From: an uncultured Actinomycetes bacterium
GTDB taxonomy: Bacteria > Actinomycetota > Actinomycetes > Nanopelagicales > Nanopelagicaceae
Reading direction: 5' to 3'
DNA: 8,177 bases
Assembly (NCBI GenBank): GCA_903918325.1
Contig: CAIXDY010000024.1
Location: 1 to 8,177, forward strand
Each line of letters begins with the position of its first letter. Position 1 is the stretch's first letter. Under the pieces are notes generated by a model. It made no database searches. It saw only the letters and a program-made list of their open reading frames with translations, and was not told the origin of the DNA. Positions 6,726 through 8,177 of this stretch are shown here, one piece after another. Position numbers and translations under genes: made by a program.

Positions 6726-7252
6726 CGGTCCCTAAAAAGTTTTCGTGCGTAAAGCACTAATCCAAGCATCACAAAAACTGCGACAATCAACATAAAAATA
6801 ATAAATACATTAGTGCCCCAGCTGCTACTGGCCGATTTTTGAGAATCAACCGGGGTTGGAGAGGGATCGGTTTGTGTGATCACACTTGGTGCAGAAAAAT
6901 TAAAAGTAAAAGAACCCTCTAACGGTGCTGCGCCTTCTGAATATAGAACATATGACACTTTATAAATTCCAGAATCAACTAGAGGTTTCAAGCCAATCGT
7001 TGCGTTCGCATCACTAATAGTTAATGTGCCGTCATCAACTCGTACACCAGCAGGATCGGTCACCATTAATTCATTACCGTCGGCCAATAATGGAAGTTGA
7101 GTTGTAACCGTGACGGATGTGGGTGGAGTTGAAACTGTTGAACCACTTATTGGTGATGTTGTGATTAAGGAGTTCGCAGATGCTGTGGCGATTCCAAAAA
7201 AGGCGAAAATCGCAATTAATCCACATAACCGCTTCGCAATGCTGATTCTCAC
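6722..7252 (-). CDS. CopC-like exported, membrane-anchored protein lacking histidine
   Basis: A 176-residue protein: signal peptide 1-26 (ISIAKR, hydrophobic core, likely cleavage after ASA), a CopC-type beta-sandwich at about 27-121, a Pro/Thr/Ser linker (about 122-145), one TM (about 149-168) and a basic tail KLFRDR. CopC signatures are TTSPISGSTVSTPPTSV (31-47), VTDPAGVRVDDG (64-75) and SGIYKVSYVLYSEG (94-107), ending in GSFTFNF (113-119). The two usual histidine sites are gone: the mature N-terminus reads ANSL rather than AHAxL, and the DGH motif is replaced by EGAAP (106-110). There is no histidine anywhere in the protein, so canonical CopC Cu(II) binding is unlikely. GTG 7252 is chosen because GAGGGG lies six bases upstream and the signal peptide begins there; a GTG 16 codons further upstream would add a polar extension. 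The stop overlaps the copD-ctaG start. Confidence 0.85.
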   Translation of the reverse strand: MRISIAKRLCGLIAIFAFFGIATASANSLITTSPISGSTVSTPPTSVTVTTQLPLLADGNELMVTDPAGVRVDDGTLTISDANATIGLKPLVDSGIYKVSYVLYSEGAAPLEGSFTFNFSAPSVITQTDPSPTPVDSQKSASSSWGTNVFIIFMLIVAVFVMLGLVLYARKLFRDR

Positions 7253-7310
7253 TCTTATCCCCTCTCGATTCGCCGCCTGAATTCGCGCCAATCGTCTCAC
7301 TTCTTTAGAC

Positions 7311-7339
7311 TTGGTATCTACCCCCTACGTACTTAAAAC
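7311..7339 (+). promoter_or_regulatory. Candidate promoter of the zinc ribbon gene
   Basis: TTGGTA at 7311-7316 and TAAAAC at 7334-7339 are separated by 17 bases, each matching the sigma-70-type consensus at four of six positions. Transcription would start near 7346, giving a leader of about 22 bases that contains the TTGGAG ribosome binding site. It lies in the 115-base divergent gap (7253-7367) shared with the copC-like gene, whose own promoter I cannot place. Confidence 0.33.
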
Positions 7340-7367
7340 TTACTGTGCACGAAGAATTGGAGCGGCA

Positions 7368-7616
7368 ATGCCTACATATCAATATGCATGCACTGCCTGC
7401 GACCATGAATTTGAGGCTTTTCAATCTTTTAGCGACGCTTCACTGACCGAGTGCCCCGAATGCAAAGGTGAAATCCGTAAGGTTTATTCCGCCGTTGGAG
7501 TTGTATTCAAGGGCTCTGGTTTTTATAAAACTGATTCTGCACAAAAGAAAACTTCTAGTGAACCTGCGAAAGCTGCAACACCTGCACCTGCAACACCTGC
7601 ACCAAAAACTGATTAA
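7368..7616 (+). CDS. FmdB-family zinc ribbon protein, Ruc (Rv0991c)-like
   Basis: An 82-residue protein starting MPTYQYACTAC. Two CxxC pairs, C8/C11 and C29/C32, form the FmdB/CxxC_CxxC_SSSS zinc ribbon. They are followed by the conserved RKVYSAVGVVFKGSGFYKTD (36-55), and the protein ends in a low-complexity Lys/Ser/Ala/Pro/Thr tail. The M. tuberculosis relative Rv0991c (Ruc) is a redox-regulated chaperone whose cysteines bind zinc when reduced and whose disordered tail is released on oxidation; it lies beside Rv0992c (5-FCL) on the same strand. Here the gene is also on the strand of 5-FCL but is separated from it by the copC/ctaG/acyl-CoA dehydrogenase block. The start is set by TTGGAG five bases upstream of ATG 7368; an earlier in-frame start at 7311 lacks such a site and would add 19 unconserved residues. 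A chaperone role is inferred from homology. The stop overlaps the convergent small ORF. Confidence 0.9.
   Translation: MPTYQYACTACDHEFEAFQSFSDASLTECPECKGEIRKVYSAVGVVFKGSGFYKTDSAQKKTSSEPAKAATPAPATPAPKTD
7573..7602 (+). repeat. Perfect tandem 15-bp repeat (two copies) in the zinc ribbon protein tail
   Basis: CTGCAACACCTGCAC occurs twice head to tail (7573-7587 and 7588-7602), encoding two copies of ATPAP in the disordered C-terminus. This is a likely recent in-frame duplication and a slippage-prone site; tail length may vary between strains. Confidence 0.9.
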
Positions 7617-7732
7617 TCGTCGTGATGCGGCGGTTTATCGCCTTTGATTTCAGCTTCCCTTTTTTTATCGTCGTTTTGGTCTTCGCGGGGATCGCGTTCG
7701 TCATCAGTCGTTGAAGGAAATACCTCACTCAT
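7613..7732 (-). CDS. Small acidic hydrophilic protein of 39 residues, unknown function
   Basis: ATG 7732 opens a 40-codon frame (39 residues plus TAA), beginning MSEVFPSTTDDERDP and ending KPPHHDD. It has no hydrophobic segment. Asp and Glu make up about a third of residues, interspersed with Lys/Arg, so it is probably disordered; the terminal HHDD could bind metal. No family is recognised. Supporting a real gene: TAGAAT on the minus strand (7742-7747) lies nine bases before the ATG, a layout suited to a near-leaderless transcript, and the stop codon sits exactly in the palindrome GATTAATC shared with the convergent zinc ribbon gene, the same compact arrangement seen at the other convergent junctions. 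Against it: the length is short, there is no Shine-Dalgarno, and conservation cannot be tested here. Confidence 0.5.
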   Translation of the reverse strand: MSEVFPSTTDDERDPREDQNDDKKREAEIKGDKPPHHDD

Positions 7733-7741
7733 AATGCGTTG

Positions 7742-7747
7742 ATTCTA
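7742..7747 (-). promoter_or_regulatory. Candidate -10 element for the small acidic ORF
   Basis: TAGAAT on the minus strand ends nine bases before the ATG at 7732. The -35 position reads CTGTCT with a 17-base spacer, a weak match. Transcription would begin within about three bases of the start codon. Confidence 0.3.
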
Positions 7748-7830
7748 CGTGCATTCCTACTATGAGACAGGTCACGCCATGCATGAGAGCCATAGCCGTC
7801 ACACAGAGTTCAATGTACAAATTGACCCGC

Positions 7831-7836
7831 TAAAAT
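7831..7836 (+). promoter_or_regulatory. Candidate -10 element of the MMPL gene
   Basis: TAAAAT at 7831-7836 matches the -10 consensus at five of six positions and would start transcription near 7843, leaving a leader of about 27 bases that contains GGGAG. Its -35 is weak (TTCAAT at 7809-7814, spacer 16). A TTGACC at 7822-7827 is too close to act as its -35. The rest of the gap 7733-7869 shows nothing else I can name. Confidence 0.3.
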
Positions 7837-7869
7837 CGCTTCATTGTTGAAAATAAGGGAGTCGCATCA

Positions 7870-8177
7870 GTGTTCGAAAAACTTGGTCACCTCATGTATC
7901 GGCGTCGCAAAGCTGCCGTAATAGTTTTCGTCATCGGAATTCTTGCCGCGGGTGGAGTTGGTTCAGCAGTTTTTAATCGCTTGGACTCTGGTGGTTATTC
8001 AAATCCAAAGAGTGACTCCTACAAGGTTTTTAACTATTTGCATAATGTTCTCAAAGTTGCTGACCCTACGATTGTTGTTGTCGTTGATGCGGGGCAAACT
8101 CAAGTATCGGATCCAGTAGTGACTCAGAAAGCTATGGCACTTGAAGCAAAGATGGCGAAAGAAAACGGAGTTACCAA
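7870..8177 (+). CDS. MMPL-family (RND-type) membrane transporter, N-terminal fragment
   Basis: A GTG start at 7870, with GGGAG eight bases upstream, opens a frame that runs off the right edge after about 102 codons. It begins VFEKLGHLMYRRRKAAV, followed by a hydrophobic first membrane span (about 15-37), then LDSGGYSNPKSDSYKV (about 41-56) and the strand DPTIVVVVDAG (about 68-78). A basic YRRR before TM1 and an L-x-SGG-[FY]-x-x-P-x-S segment just after it are typical of actinobacterial MMPL proteins, which export lipids or other hydrophobic compounds using the proton gradient. The later membrane bundle and proton-relay residues are not in the window, so neither substrate nor completeness can be judged. 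It is transcribed away from the small acidic ORF and is probably a separate unit. Confidence 0.85.
   Translation, partial: MFEKLGHLMYRRRKAAVIVFVIGILAAGGVGSAVFNRLDSGGYSNPKSDSYKVFNYLHNVLKVADPTIVVVVDAGQTQVSDPVVTQKAMALEAKMAKENGVT

Noticed and set aside
7253..7300. A 16-codon N-terminal extension of the CopC-like protein from GTG 7300
   Set aside because: It would put polar, basic residues before the signal peptide, while GTG 7252 has GAGGGG at ideal spacing.
7311..7367. A 19-residue N-terminal extension of the zinc ribbon protein
   Set aside because: The family begins at MPTY, and the ATG at 7368 has a TTGGAG ribosome binding site; the extension also covers the likely promoter.
7776..7786. CATGCATG palindrome upstream of the MMPL gene as a possible operator
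   Set aside because: It is a single short palindrome without a second copy or longer dyad, too short to support a regulatory claim.

Overview
This window looks like a compact, moderately low-GC (low forties by eye) actinobacterial chromosome. The protein families and gene order are actinobacterial: a bacterial protein O-mannosyltransferase, a MoeA-like/RimJ/membrane-protein cluster divergent from 5-formyltetrahydrofolate cyclo-ligase, a Ruc/FmdB zinc ribbon, a CopC plus CopD-CtaG pair and an MMPL transporter. Low GC, very short or overlapping gene boundaries and weak or absent Shine-Dalgarno sites before several starts suggest a streamlined planktonic actinobacterium (acI/Nanopelagicales-like). 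That placement is inference; no rRNA marker is present.

Layout. 1-803 (+): C-terminal half of a protein mannosyltransferase, cut by the window edge. 804-3127 (-): a three-gene cluster, read from right to left: a shortened MoeA/gephyrin-like protein, a RimJ-type N-acetyltransferase and a three-TM membrane protein. 3195-3743 (+): 5-formyltetrahydrofolate cyclo-ligase, divergent from that cluster. 3733-7252 (-): a tightly coupled run of copC-like, copD-ctaG fusion and acyl-CoA dehydrogenase genes, each overlapping the next. 7368-7616 (+): FmdB/Ruc-type zinc ribbon protein. 7613-7732 (-): a 39-codon acidic small ORF. 7870-8177 (+): N-terminus of an MMPL-family transporter, cut by the right edge. 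No tRNA, rRNA, CRISPR array, insertion sequence or prophage gene is visible, and no intergenic gap exceeds about 140 bases.

The most interesting part is 804-3127. The order 5-FCL / moeA-like / rimJ / membrane protein matches, apart from a missing galU, the Mycobacterium tuberculosis Rv0992c-Rv0996 neighbourhood. In Corynebacterium glutamicum the MoeA-like protein of this type (Glp) is a gephyrin-like, FtsZ-binding cell-division factor with a cognate membrane receptor (GLPR). Here the MoeA-like protein has lost the whole subdomain II region, the MDGYA segment, the SGGVSxGxxD loop and the PGKP loop, so molybdenum insertion is very unlikely. It looks like a minimal scaffold version of Glp encoded with its receptor candidate.

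A second oddity is the CopC-like protein, which contains no histidine at all although CopC copper sites depend on histidine. It is translationally coupled to a CopD-CtaG fusion that keeps its histidines, and then to an acyl-CoA dehydrogenase. All three convergent gene pairs in the window abut or overlap at their stop codons, leaving no room for conventional terminators.
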